The translations under genes and the position numbers were made by a program. Shown here piece by piece: positions 17,864-26,437 of a DNA stretch of 64,000 bases. Position 1 is the stretch's first letter; each line of letters opens with the position of its first letter. Source of the DNA: Zoogloea oleivorans. Lineage in GTDB: Bacteria; Pseudomonadota; Gammaproteobacteria; Burkholderiales; Rhodocyclaceae. The DNA is taken from positions 97,131-161,130 of the forward strand of contig JAOAUC010000040.1 in assembly GCA_030157785.1 (NCBI GenBank). Reading direction: 5' to 3'. The notes below the pieces were generated by a model. The model did no database searches and was not told the origin of the DNA. It saw only the letters and a program-made list of their open reading frames with translations.

Positions 17864-19042
17864 GTGCGCTTTCGGGTCCGGGCCCTCGGGGTCACTTCGT
17901 GCGTGCAGGAGATCGACGTCGATGCAGCTGACGAGGCTGCGGCGCGCAGCCTTGCCAGCGGGCGCGGGTTGGCGGTGCTGTCGGTTGCGCCCTTGCAGGG
18001 GCGCGCTAGTCGGGTCGCCCGTTTTCCCTTGATGCTCTTCAACCAGGAACTCCTTGCCTTGCTCAGGGCTGGCATTTCGCTCGCCGATGCGCTGGCGGCT
18101 CTGGCCGAGAAGGAGGCGCGTCCGGCAATCAGCGCCGTGCTCGAGGCACTGGGCGCCGGTTTGCGGGAAGGACGAACCCTGTCGGCCGTCCTCGACGCCC
18201 AGCCGCAGGCCTTTCCGGCACTTTACGTCGCCACCGTGCGCGCCGCCGAGCGTACCAGCGATCTCGAACAGGCCCTGTCCCGTTACATCGACTACCAGCG
18301 TCAGTTGGCGCTGATCCGCGGCAAGCTGGTTTCCGCGGCGGTCTACCCGGCTCTGCTGCTGGTTGTGGGCGGGGCAGTGATGCTCTTCCTGCTGGTTTTC
18401 GTGGTGCCGCGCTTCGCCCAGGTTTTCGAAACGGTGGGCGGTGAGCTGCCGTGGATGTCGCGCCTGCTTCTTGACTGGGGGCAACTGATGCAGGCCCATG
18501 GCGGCCCGATCGGCCTGGGGTTGCTGGCGGCATTGGCGGGCTTCGTGGTGATCCTGCGCCGGCCGCAAACGCTGGCGGCGGCATTGCGTCTGGCCTGGCG
18601 CCTGCCGCGCATTGGCGAGCGCCTGCGGGTTTTCGAGCTCGCGCGCTTCTACCGCACCCTCGGCATGCTGCTGCGCGGGGGCATACCCGCGGTGGTGGCG
18701 ATGGGCATGGTCGAGGGCCTGCTGTCGCCGGCCCTGCGCCCTGGCCTGGTCAGGACCATCGCCGGCGTGCGCGAAGGGCAGGGCTTTGCGGCCACCCTCC
18801 AGGCCCACGGCCTCGCCACGCCGGTGGCCCTGCGCATGCTGGCGGTGGGCGAGCGGGCCGGCAACCTGGGCGAAATGCTCGAACGCGCCGCCGAATTCCA
18901 CGAGGAAGAAAGCGCCCGCTGGCTCGATGTGCTGACCCGCCTGGTGGGGCCACTGCTCATGCTGGTGATTGCCGTGGCGGTGGGGGTGATTCTGGTCATG
19001 CTCTACCTGCCGATCTTCCAGGTGGCGGAGAGCATCCAGTGA
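17864..19042 (+). CDS. gspF: Type II secretion inner-membrane platform protein GspF
   Basis: A 392-residue platform protein with two repeated T2SSF domains and three membrane spans. FNQELLALLRAGISLADALAAL and FARFYRTLGMLLRGGIPAV-type segments (here ELARFYRTLGMLLRGG) mark the domains, and LLMLVIAVAVGVILVMLYLPIF is the last span. It starts at GTG 17864 and overlaps the start of gspE by four bases. In T2SS and type IV pili this protein couples the ATPase to pseudopilin assembly. Confidence 0.92.
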   Translation: MRFRVRALGVTSCVQEIDVDAADEAAARSLASGRGLAVLSVAPLQGRASRVARFPLMLFNQELLALLRAGISLADALAALAEKEARPAISAVLEALGAGLREGRTLSAVLDAQPQAFPALYVATVRAAERTSDLEQALSRYIDYQRQLALIRGKLVSAAVYPALLLVVGGAVMLFLLVFVVPRFAQVFETVGGELPWMSRLLLDWGQLMQAHGGPIGLGLLAALAGFVVILRRPQTLAAALRLAWRLPRIGERLRVFELARFYRTLGMLLRGGIPAVVAMGMVEGLLSPALRPGLVRTIAGVREGQGFAATLQAHGLATPVALRMLAVGERAGNLGEMLERAAEFHEEESARWLDVLTRLVGPLLMLVIAVAVGVILVMLYLPIFQVAESIQ

Positions 19043-20565
19043 GGCCCATCGCTTGCCCCGAACTCTTTGCCCTGACACCGGACTTCAAGGCGGTTCCCTT
19101 CGACATGGCCTTGCGCCGCGAGGTGTTCGCCGGCCGTGATGCCGACGGCCAGCTGCTCATCGCGCTGGCCGACCCCTTCGATGCAGACCTGCTCGACGGT
19201 CTTGGCGCCACGCTTGACGAAGCCTTCACGCTGCGGCCGGCCAGCCGTGATGATCTGACTGCCTGCCTGGCGCGCCATGAAGAGTCCCGCCGGGTGGTGG
19301 CGGATGTGCTTACCGCCGACGACCGGGTCACCCGCGGTGACGAGGGTGAGGATCTGTCTCTGCGACGCATCGCCGGCGACGCCAGCCCGGTGGTCAAGCT
19401 GGTCAATTCGACGCTTTACGAAGCCATCCAGCAGAGCGCCAGTGACATCCACCTGGAGTGCGTGCCCGGCGGGCTGGCCATCAAGTACCGGGTGGACGGG
19501 GTGCTGGCGCGCGCCGGGGGCATGCAGGGGCGCGAGATGGCCGAGCAGGCGATTTCGCGCCTCAAGGTGATGGCCGAACTCGACATCGCCGAACGCCGGG
19601 TGCCCCAGGACGGGCGCTTCAAGGTGCAGGCCGGCGGCCGTGCCATCGACTTTCGCGTGTCGATCATGCCGAGCATCCACGGCGAGGACGCGGTGCTGCG
19701 CATCCTCGACAAGGAACACCTGACCCGCGAGCTGGCCGGCCTGTCGCTCGAAACCCTTGGCTTCGATGCGGCTACCCGCACGCAACTGCGGCGCATGGCC
19801 GGCGAGCCCTACGGCATGTTGCTGGTTACCGGCCCGACCGGCTCCGGCAAGACCACCAGCCTGTACGCGGTGCTGTCCGAAACCAATACCGGGCAGGACA
19901 AGATCGTCACCATCGAAGACCCGGTTGAATACCAGCTCCCCGGCGTGCTGCAGATTCCAGTGAACGAGAAAAAGGGCCTCGGTTTTGCCCGCGGCCTGCG
20001 TTCCATCCTGCGCCACGACCCGGACAAGATCATGGTCGGCGAGATCCGCGACCCGGAAACCGCCGAAATCGCCATCCAGGCCGCGCTCACCGGTCACCTC
20101 GTGTTTACCACCGTGCATGCCAACAACGCCTTCGACGTGATCGGTCGTTTCATGCATATGGGTATCGATCCCTACAACCTAGTGGCGGCCCTCAATGGCG
20201 TGGTGGCGCAGCGCCTGATTCGCGTGAATTGTGTGGCCTGTGCTGCTGCCGTGACGCCTGAACCTGCCCTGCTGCACGAGTCCGGCCTCGCCGGCCCGGG
20301 GGCCACGGCCGGCTATGTCTTTCAGGCTGGCAGCGGGTGCGGCCAATGTCGCGGCACCGGCTACCGGGGGCGCAAGGCGATTGCCGAAGTGTTGCTGCTC
20401 GACGATGAATTGCGCGATCTGATCATCGGCCGTGCGCCGCTGCGCCAGTTGAAGGAAACCGCCCGCCGGCGGGGTTTTGTGAGCCTGCGGGATGCCGGTC
20501 TGGCGCTGGTTCGTGACGGCATCACCACCTTGCAGGAGCTGAATCGTGTCACTTTTGTGGCCTGA
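19039..20565 (+). CDS. gspE: Secretion/assembly ATPase GspE
   Basis: A 508-residue hexameric ATPase that drives pseudopilus assembly. The N-terminal domain is followed by SASDIHLE (Asp box), Walker A GPTGSGKTTS at about residue 270, IEDPVEYQ, Walker B IMVGEIRDPET, and a zinc motif made of CVAC and CGQC near residues 397-433. It starts at GTG 19039 inside the gspF stop and overlaps the next gene by 20 bases. The zinc motif and EIRDPET point to GspE or the MshE/PilB group; the operon context favours GspE-like. Confidence 0.93.
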   Translation: MRPIACPELFALTPDFKAVPFDMALRREVFAGRDADGQLLIALADPFDADLLDGLGATLDEAFTLRPASRDDLTACLARHEESRRVVADVLTADDRVTRGDEGEDLSLRRIAGDASPVVKLVNSTLYEAIQQSASDIHLECVPGGLAIKYRVDGVLARAGGMQGREMAEQAISRLKVMAELDIAERRVPQDGRFKVQAGGRAIDFRVSIMPSIHGEDAVLRILDKEHLTRELAGLSLETLGFDAATRTQLRRMAGEPYGMLLVTGPTGSGKTTSLYAVLSETNTGQDKIVTIEDPVEYQLPGVLQIPVNEKKGLGFARGLRSILRHDPDKIMVGEIRDPETAEIAIQAALTGHLVFTTVHANNAFDVIGRFMHMGIDPYNLVAALNGVVAQRLIRVNCVACAAAVTPEPALLHESGLAGPGATAGYVFQAGSGCGQCRGTGYRGRKAIAEVLLLDDELRDLIIGRAPLRQLKETARRRGFVSLRDAGLALVRDGITTLQELNRVTFVA

Positions 20566-21250
20566 GCGGATTGCCCTGCACATCGGCCCGGAGGGGCTGC
20601 GCCTCGCCCACAAGGGCGAGCAGGATGTGGCTTGCGCCACCGACTGGGCGACGAGTCTGGCAGCCTTGCCGGCGTTGCCGCGCTTCGCCCGTGTGCACGT
20701 CAGCGTGGCCGACCGGCACGCCCGCTACCTGCGCCTGGCCTGGCCGGAGGGGCTCAAGGCGGCTGAGCGGCAAGCTTTTGTCGATCACCGCTTCCAGACC
20801 GTCTTTGGCCCGGGCCCGTGGGTGACGCAGGCTGATCGGGGGGCATGGGGTGCAACCTGCATGGCGGCCGCCTTGCCCGGTGATCTGCTCGCGGCCCTGA
20901 AGGAATGGGCTCGCACCCGTCGCCTGCGCCTCGCCGCCATCGAGCCGGCCTTCGCGGCCGACTACGGGCGCAATTGTCGACGCTTCCGCGGAGACGGTGC
21001 CTTCGCGCGTCTGGAGACCGGGCGGGTGACGCTTGGCGTGTGGCGCACCGGTGAATGGCGGGCATTGCGCAGCCAGCCGGTCGCACAGGCCGATGGTGTC
21101 GCGGCGGCGCACTGCCTGGCGGCCCTGCTGGCGAGTATTCCTCCCGAAGAGGTGCTTGCAGGCGGAACGCTCCACCTTGCCGGCGCACGGCCGTCCGTCG
21201 ATCTGCTGCCCCCCGGCTGGGCCTGCGCAGGCCTCGAGGAGGCGTCTTGA
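20546..21250 (+). CDS. PilM/GspL-like actin-fold assembly protein
   Basis: A 234-residue protein starting at GTG 20546. ERIALHIGPEGLRLAHKG resembles the first beta strands of the PilM/GspL cytoplasmic actin-like domain, and RLRLAAIEPAFAADYGR and the C-terminal VDLLPPGW fit the same family. It is short and ends before any membrane span, as in PilM/MshI rather than full GspL. The following genes encode PilN-, PilO- and PilP-like parts, so it would dock the ATPase to the inner-membrane platform. Family assignment is by position and faint motifs. Confidence 0.6.
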   Translation: MSLLWPERIALHIGPEGLRLAHKGEQDVACATDWATSLAALPALPRFARVHVSVADRHARYLRLAWPEGLKAAERQAFVDHRFQTVFGPGPWVTQADRGAWGATCMAAALPGDLLAALKEWARTRRLRLAAIEPAFAADYGRNCRRFRGDGAFARLETGRVTLGVWRTGEWRALRSQPVAQADGVAAAHCLAALLASIPPEEVLAGGTLHLAGARPSVDLLPPGWACAGLEEAS

Positions 21251-21792
21251 ACCCGCGTCGTGCGCCGTCGTCCCCCGACCTGGACTTTGCCGGCGGCATC
21301 CGCCGCCCGAGCGCCCTCGGCTGGCTGCTGCTGGCTTTTGGTGTCATTGCGTCGGCGGGCGTGCTGCACGAATACGACGTGCTCGAAAACCGCGTCGCCG
21401 AAGAAACCCATGCGCTGGCCCGGGCGCGGCAAATGGGCGGTGCTGGCCGTGCCGCACCGACCCGTCCGCCGCCAGGCGAGGCTGAACTCAAACCTGCACT
21501 GGCGGTAGCGCGAGTGCTGAACCGCGACTGGCAGGCCCTGTTGTCGTCCATCGGCAATGCCGCCGCGGATCCGGGGGTGGCGTTGCTGGAGGTCGAACAG
21601 GACGGGGCCAAGGGGAGCCTCAAGATTGTCGGTGAGGCTCGCACGCTGCCCGAGGTCTTCGCCTTCACGAAACGCCTTGAGGCGGACGATGTGCTGCGCG
21701 AGGTGCGCCTGTCGGGCTACGTCCTGCGCAGGGACGGCCCGACGCCGGTCATCGGCTTCAGCATCCAGGCCCGCTGGGAGGTATTGCGATGA
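21247..21792 (+). CDS. PilN-like inner-membrane assembly protein
   Basis: A 181-residue protein with one N-terminal membrane span (ALGWLLLAFGVIASAGVLHEY, about residues 22-42). A coiled segment and a ferredoxin-like periplasmic domain follow (VALLEVEQDGAKGSLKIVGEA, VLREVRLSGYVLRRDG). This is the PilN/GspL C-terminal layout. The inferred start is TTG 21247, which overlaps the previous stop by four bases like the other junctions in the operon; no ATG is placed better. It would pair with the following PilO-like protein. Confidence 0.62.
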   Translation: MNPRRAPSSPDLDFAGGIRRPSALGWLLLAFGVIASAGVLHEYDVLENRVAEETHALARARQMGGAGRAAPTRPPPGEAELKPALAVARVLNRDWQALLSSIGNAAADPGVALLEVEQDGAKGSLKIVGEARTLPEVFAFTKRLEADDVLREVRLSGYVLRRDGPTPVIGFSIQARWEVLR

Positions 21793-22337
21793 GGCGGCTG
21801 GCCGATCTTCGCGCAGCGGGCCTGCGCAGCTGCCGCGCTGCCGGTTGGGCAGGGGCAGTCGGTATCGCACTGGCCGGCTTCGCGGTGTCCTTCGATCTGA
21901 CCGGCAACCGGGCGCTGGAAGTGGAAGCCGACACCCTGCGCGGGCAGACCCGCAGTCTCGCCCGGACTCAGCGCCAGCGCGCCGCGCCGGTGCTTTCGGC
22001 GCGTGATCGGCTGGACGCCTTCCACACAGGGTTTCCCGCCGCCGATGGCCTGCCCGATCTGTTGCTGCGCCTCCACGGCCATGCCCTGGCCCGTGGTGTA
22101 ACGACGGACAAGGCCGACTATCGCGCAGCCCCTGTTACCGGCGCGCCGCTGGAGCAGGTGAGCGTTGAACTGCCTGTACATGCCACTTACCCGGAAATCC
22201 ACGGCTGGCTGGGTGACGTATTGGCGCACATGCCGGAAGTCGCCCTCGATGGCCTTGCCTTCAAGCGTGCGGATATTGGATCGTCGGAGGTGGAGGCGCG
22301 GGTGCGCTTCGTGATCTTCCTGCGGCGGCCGTCATGA
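21789..22337 (+). CDS. PilO/GspM-like inner-membrane assembly protein
   Basis: A 182-residue protein with one N-terminal span (AGAVGIALAGFAVSFDL, about residues 20-36) and a coiled region. A periplasmic ferredoxin-like fold follows (ARGVTTDKADYRA, VSVELPVHATYPEIHGWLGDVLAHMPEVALDGL). The phrase VELPVHATYPEIHGWL resembles PilO/GspM proteins. It overlaps both neighbours by four bases. It probably forms a heterodimer with the PilN-like protein to build the periplasmic alignment ring. Confidence 0.62.
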   Translation: MRRLADLRAAGLRSCRAAGWAGAVGIALAGFAVSFDLTGNRALEVEADTLRGQTRSLARTQRQRAAPVLSARDRLDAFHTGFPAADGLPDLLLRLHGHALARGVTTDKADYRAAPVTGAPLEQVSVELPVHATYPEIHGWLGDVLAHMPEVALDGLAFKRADIGSSEVEARVRFVIFLRRPS

Positions 22338-22807
22338 AGCGCCAGCACGTGCTGCTTGGCGCGCTGCTGCTGGCGCTCGGCGCCGCCTGGTGGGTGGCCG
22401 GGCTCGACGACAGCGACGAACAACCGCCGCGTCGTGCTGCGCGCAAATCCATCCAGCGGGAGGCCGTCGTGCATCTCGACGTGGCTGGCCTGACGCGGGC
22501 TGGCCGCGCGGTGGAGAGCGATGGTCCCAACCTCTTCCCAGTGCGCAGCTTCTTGCCGCCCCCTCTGCCGCCTCCAGCACCTGCTGCGCCGGTCGCGCCA
22601 CCCTTGCCCTTCCGCTACAGCGGCATGCTGGAAGACGGCGGGGCGCCGGCGGCCTTTTTGACGAGCGGCGAGCAGATCCGCGTGGTGCGCGCCGGCGATG
22701 TGCTCGACGGGCGCTACCGGGTGACTGCCCTCAGCCGCAGCCGTATCGACTTCATCTACTTGCCCCTCAATGAAAGCCAAAGCCTGATGACCGGGGCCAT
22801 GCCATGA
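22334..22807 (+). CDS. PilP/GspC-like periplasmic linker protein
   Basis: A 157-residue protein with an N-terminal membrane anchor (HVLLGALLLALGAAWWVAGL), a proline-rich linker (LPPPLPPPAPAAPVAPP, residues 75-91) and a small beta domain. FRYSGMLEDGGAPAAFLTSGEQIRVVRAGDVLDGRY matches the homology region of GspC/PilP, which contacts the secretin N-domains. Unlike PilP it lacks a lipobox. It overlaps the secretin gene by four bases. The choice between GspC and PilP class is open. Confidence 0.62.
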   Translation: MKRQHVLLGALLLALGAAWWVAGLDDSDEQPPRRAARKSIQREAVVHLDVAGLTRAGRAVESDGPNLFPVRSFLPPPLPPPAPAAPVAPPLPFRYSGMLEDGGAPAAFLTSGEQIRVVRAGDVLDGRYRVTALSRSRIDFIYLPLNESQSLMTGAMP

Positions 22808-25074
22808 CCGCCAGACCCCTCCCGCGACTTCTCCTCCGCCTTGTGGCCATTGCGCTGCTTGCCGGTTTGACGGCCTGTGCCGGTAACAAGGCCCTGGAGG
22901 ACAGTCGCCAGACCTTCGCAACCAGCAGCCCTGAGGCGGCACTGCTCGACCTGCAGGAGAAAGTCGCGGCTGACCCGCGCAACCTGGAGTTGCGTAGCTA
23001 TTTCGTGCGCCAGCGTGACATGCTCACCGTGCGGCAGGTGGCCGTCGCTGACCAGGCCCGCGCCGCCGGCCGCTTTGACGAGGCGGAGGCGGCCCTTGCC
23101 ATCGCTCGGCGTTACGACCCGCGTCACCCGCGGGTGAGTGCCGGGCTGGAGGCCATCGCTGCCCAGAAACGCCGCAACCTGCTGGCGCTGGACGCGGAGA
23201 AACTGCTGGGGAAGGGCGATTTTGCCGGTGCGGAGGCGGCAGCCCGCGGGGTACTGGCAGGTGAGTCGGGGCATGCGGGAGCGCGTGCCGTCATGCGGCG
23301 CCTCGACGAACGCAATGCGGCGCGTGACCCACAACCGGCGGCGCTTAAGGGGCCGCTGGCCAAAGCGGTGACGCTGGAGTTTCGCGATGCACCGCTGCGC
23401 GGCGTTCTGGAAGTGCTGGCCCGCGAGTCGGGCCTCAACTTCGTGATGGACAAGGATGTGCGCCCGGATATCAAGGTGTCGATCTTCGTGAGGAAAAGCA
23501 GCATCGACGATGTGCTCAAGCTTCTGATGCTTACCCAGCAGCTTGAACGCAAGCTCCTCAACGAGAACTCGATCCTCATCTATCCCAACACGCCGGCCAA
23601 GCAGAAGGACTACCAGGAGCTGGTGACACGCAGCTTCTACCTGGCCAATGCCGACCCCAAACAGGCGATGGCGATGATCAAGCAGATGGTGAAGACGAAG
23701 GATGTCTTTGTGGAGGAGAAGCTCAACCTGCTGGTCATGAAGGACACGCCCGACGCGGTGCGCCTGGCCGAACGCCTGATCGCCAACCTCGACCTGGCCG
23801 AGCCGGAGGTGATGCTGGAGGTGGAAGTGATGGAGATCAGCCGCAACAAGCTGCTCGAACTGGGCCTGCGTTTCCCCGACCAGATCGGCTACGGCATTCT
23901 GCAGCCGGGTACGACCAGCGCGGTGTCCACCACCACCGGCACCACGGTGACCCAGAACCTGGGCGGCCAGTTGCTGGCTGGCAATATCAACCTGCGCGAG
24001 ACGGGCAGCGTGGTGCCCTTTGTCGCCAACCCGGGTTTGCTGCTCAACCTGAAGGATCAGGACGGCAGCTCCAACATCCTCGCCAACCCGCGCATCCGCG
24101 TAAAGAACCGCGACAAGGCGCGCATCCACATCGGCGAGAAGCTGCCCATTTTTACCACTACCTCGACGGCCAACGTGGGGGTGTCGGCGTCGGTCAATTA
24201 CCTCGACGTGGGCCTCAAGCTGGAGGTGGAACCGTCGGTGCACCTGGATGACGAGGTCGCGATCAAGGTGAATCTGGAAGTCAGCAGCATCGTCAAGGAA
24301 GTCCTCGGACCGGCGAATTCCCTGGCTTACCAGGTCGGGACGCGCAGCGCGGTGACATCCCTGCGCCTGAAGGACGGCGAGACCCAGGTGCTGGCCGGGC
24401 TGATCAGCGACGAAGAGCGCAGCTCGGCCAACCGCCTGCCGGGCTTTGGCGAATTGCCGGGTCTGGGGCGACTGTTCAGCAGCCAGCGCGACGTGGAGAA
24501 CAAGACCGAGATCGTCTTGCTGATTACCCCGCGGGTGGTGCGCAACGTGATTCAGCCGGGGCTGGCCAGCGCCACCCAGTCGGCGGGTACCGAGGCCTCG
24601 GTGGGGGCGGCGCCCTTGCTGCTGGGCCCTGTGGCGGCCGGTGCCGCAGGCGGGCGGGTGAGCAGTGGTACAGCACCGATGGGCCCGGCTTCCCTGACGC
24701 CGGTCGTTGTCACGCCGCTCGGTGGCGATAGCGGACCGGTGGAGCTCAGTCTCGACGCGCCGGCCCAGGTGCGGCCAGGCGAGGCCTTTGCCGTCAGCAT
24801 CCATGTGACAGGTTCGACCGGCGAGGGCGGGCCGCTGCTGCTGGCCTACGACACCGCGCTTGTCGAGCCCCTCGACCAGCCGGGGGAGGGCGGCGATGCG
24901 CTCGCGCTGACGCTGCCGGCGGGGGCTTCCGGCAGCGTTACCGCGCGCTTCCGGCCGCGGCCCGGTGCCGCAGGGGCGACGAGTTTCAGCGTGTTGTCGG
25001 CCCAGGCGCGGATTGGCGGGCAGGTGCAGAGCCTGTCGACGCCATCGCCTGCATCCGTGCAGATTGCACCCTGA
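22804..25074 (+). CDS. gspD: Lipoprotein secretin GspD with unusual C-terminal domain
   Basis: A 756-residue outer-membrane secretin, the exit pore. The signal peptide ends in the lipobox LTAC (Cys near residue 25). Residues about 35-170 form TPR-like helices (RFDEAEAALAIARRYDPRHPR). An N0/STN domain follows (FRDAPLRGVLEVLARESGLNFV), then N1 and the secretin core (VMLEVEVMEISRNKLLELGLRFP, GETQVLAGLISDEE, LLITPRVVRN). After residue about 640 comes a cohesin-like beta domain not found in standard GspD. It is the longest gene in the operon and starts four bases inside its upstream neighbour. Confidence 0.9.
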   Translation: MTARPLPRLLLRLVAIALLAGLTACAGNKALEDSRQTFATSSPEAALLDLQEKVAADPRNLELRSYFVRQRDMLTVRQVAVADQARAAGRFDEAEAALAIARRYDPRHPRVSAGLEAIAAQKRRNLLALDAEKLLGKGDFAGAEAAARGVLAGESGHAGARAVMRRLDERNAARDPQPAALKGPLAKAVTLEFRDAPLRGVLEVLARESGLNFVMDKDVRPDIKVSIFVRKSSIDDVLKLLMLTQQLERKLLNENSILIYPNTPAKQKDYQELVTRSFYLANADPKQAMAMIKQMVKTKDVFVEEKLNLLVMKDTPDAVRLAERLIANLDLAEPEVMLEVEVMEISRNKLLELGLRFPDQIGYGILQPGTTSAVSTTTGTTVTQNLGGQLLAGNINLRETGSVVPFVANPGLLLNLKDQDGSSNILANPRIRVKNRDKARIHIGEKLPIFTTTSTANVGVSASVNYLDVGLKLEVEPSVHLDDEVAIKVNLEVSSIVKEVLGPANSLAYQVGTRSAVTSLRLKDGETQVLAGLISDEERSSANRLPGFGELPGLGRLFSSQRDVENKTEIVLLITPRVVRNVIQPGLASATQSAGTEASVGAAPLLLGPVAAGAAGGRVSSGTAPMGPASLTPVVVTPLGGDSGPVELSLDAPAQVRPGEAFAVSIHVTGSTGEGGPLLLAYDTALVEPLDQPGEGGDALALTLPAGASGSVTARFRPRPGAAGATSFSVLSAQARIGGQVQSLSTPSPASVQIAP

Positions 25075-25077
25075 AGC

Positions 25078-25548
25078 ATGAAGTCCGGCGGCTTTACGCT
25101 CATCGAGATGGTCGTCACCGTGGCGGTGGTGGCGGTGCTGGCTGCTATCGCCGTACCGGTCGCGCAGCTTTCCGCCCAGCGGGCCAGGGAGAGTGAGCTG
25201 CGCATGGCTTTGCGCCAGATTCGCGAGGGTATCGACACGTACAAGCGTTACGCGGACGAGGGACGCATTGCCCGGGCGTCGGATGCCAGCGGCTATCCAC
25301 CAAGACTGGCGGACCTGGTGCAGGGCGTGCCCGATGCGAAGTCGCCGGGCGGGGCGCGCATCTATCTGTTGCGGCGCATTCCGCGTGACCCATTCAGCCT
25401 TGATGCGGCGCTGGAGGCCAGCGAGACCTGGGGGCTGCGCAGCTACGCCAGCGCGCCGGATGCGCCGGCGGAAGGGGCAGATGTCTTCGACGTGTATTCC
25501 CGGGCGCCGGGCGCGGGGCTCAACGGCCTGCCGTACCGGGAATGGTGA
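25078..25548 (+). CDS. Minor pseudopilin
   Basis: A 156-residue prepilin-like protein with a very short leader, MKSGGFTLIEMVVTVAVVAV: cleavage after G5, Phe at +1 and Glu at +5, then a hydrophobic stem to about residue 28. RESELRMALRQIREGIDTYKRY is the usual helix leading to the globular head. It starts three bases after the secretin stop. GspH/I/J identity cannot be assigned. The head lacks the GspG calcium signature. Confidence 0.85.
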   Translation: MKSGGFTLIEMVVTVAVVAVLAAIAVPVAQLSAQRARESELRMALRQIREGIDTYKRYADEGRIARASDASGYPPRLADLVQGVPDAKSPGGARIYLLRRIPRDPFSLDAALEASETWGLRSYASAPDAPAEGADVFDVYSRAPGAGLNGLPYREW

Positions 25549-25937
25549 TGAAGGTGCATTACCTGTCTTGTCGCCGGGGCTTCACGCTGGTCGAGTTGCT
25601 GGTGGTGATGGCCATTGTGGCCCTGCTGCTGTCGATTGCTGCCCCGCGCTATTTCGGACACCTGGAGCGGGCGCGGGAGGCTGCGTTGGCCGAAACTCTG
25701 GCGGTCACCCGGGATGCCATCGACAAGTTCAACGGAGATACCGGACGCTATCCCCGGGAGCTCGATGAACTGGTCAGCGCGCGCTATCTCCGTGCCGTGC
25801 CGCTCGACCCCATCACCGAAAGCCGTGACGACTGGACGCTGGTGGCGCCGCCGGACGGAAAGGGGGGCGGGGTGTGGGATTTGCACAGCAGCGCCCCCGG
25901 CACGACCCGCGACGGTCGCCCTTACAGCGCGCTATGA
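25548..25937 (+). CDS. GspG-like minor pseudopilin
   Basis: A 129-residue prepilin-like protein: RRGFTLVELLVVMAIVALLL, with cleavage after G11, Phe +1 and Glu +5. AETLAVTRDAIDKFNGDTGRYPRELDELV and AVPLDPIT follow, so it is closer to GspG than the preceding pseudopilin is. The ATG at 25548 is preferred because CCGGGAA lies at proper distance; the ATG at 25542 has its purines immediately adjacent. Its end overlaps the third pseudopilin by four bases. Confidence 0.84.
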   Translation: MKVHYLSCRRGFTLVELLVVMAIVALLLSIAAPRYFGHLERAREAALAETLAVTRDAIDKFNGDTGRYPRELDELVSARYLRAVPLDPITESRDDWTLVAPPDGKGGGVWDLHSSAPGTTRDGRPYSAL

Positions 25938-26437
25938 GGCCACACCGGCGCCAGCTCGGGGCCACCTATCTCCTGATGCTGTTTGCCCTGGCGGCCCTGG
26001 GCTTCGGGCTGGCGCGCTTCGGTACGGTGTGGGCCACCGCGGCCCAGCGCGAGCGGGAGGCGGAGCTGATCTTCATCGGCGGCGAGTTCGCCCGCGCTAT
26101 CGCCAGCTACCGTGCGGCGGGCGAGGCGGGCTCCCGCGAGGGGCCGAAGACGCTTGATGAGCTGCTCCTGGACCCGCGTGTTCCCTTTGTTCGCCGCCAT
26201 CTTCGCAAGCGCTACCGCGACCCGATGAGCGGTGAAGCGGACTGGCAGGTGGAACTGCAGGGCGGACGCATCGTCGGCATTCGCAGCCGTTCCACCCGGG
26301 TGGCCCTGCGTAGCGCAGCCTTGCCCGGCTGGGTCGCTACCGGTGCCGCCGTGCCCGGCGAGGCGCGTCATTCCGACTGGTTGTTTCGGCCGGATGACGC
26401 GGGCGGCACGGTACCCGCGGGGAACGAGCCCCGATGA
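25934..26437 (+). CDS. Divergent pseudopilin-like protein lacking the FTLxE motif
   Basis: A 167-residue protein starting MRPHRRQLGATYLLMLFALAA. A basic leader and a 20-residue hydrophobic stem resemble a prepilin, but the +1 Phe and +5 Glu consensus is replaced by ATYLLM. The stem runs into a charged helix (TAAQREREAELIFIGGEFARAIASY). The head has RRHLRKRYRDPMSGEADWQVE, so residues are GspG-like in arrangement. It may be a GspK-like tip subunit. The gene overlaps its pseudopilin neighbour and the regulator by four bases each. Confidence 0.7.
   Translation: MRPHRRQLGATYLLMLFALAALGFGLARFGTVWATAAQREREAELIFIGGEFARAIASYRAAGEAGSREGPKTLDELLLDPRVPFVRRHLRKRYRDPMSGEADWQVELQGGRIVGIRSRSTRVALRSAALPGWVATGAAVPGEARHSDWLFRPDDAGGTVPAGNEPR

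Noticed and set aside
16841..19078. 745-codon minus-strand frame across the nuclease start and gspF
   Set aside because: It is antisense to gspG and gspF and in another frame of the nuclease gene; composition is His/Gln/Arg-rich as expected for a shadow.
22756..24804. 682-codon minus-strand frame opposite the secretin gene
   Set aside because: The secretin on the plus strand has clear domains. The opposite frame shows only repeated His/Gln/Leu-rich text without motifs.
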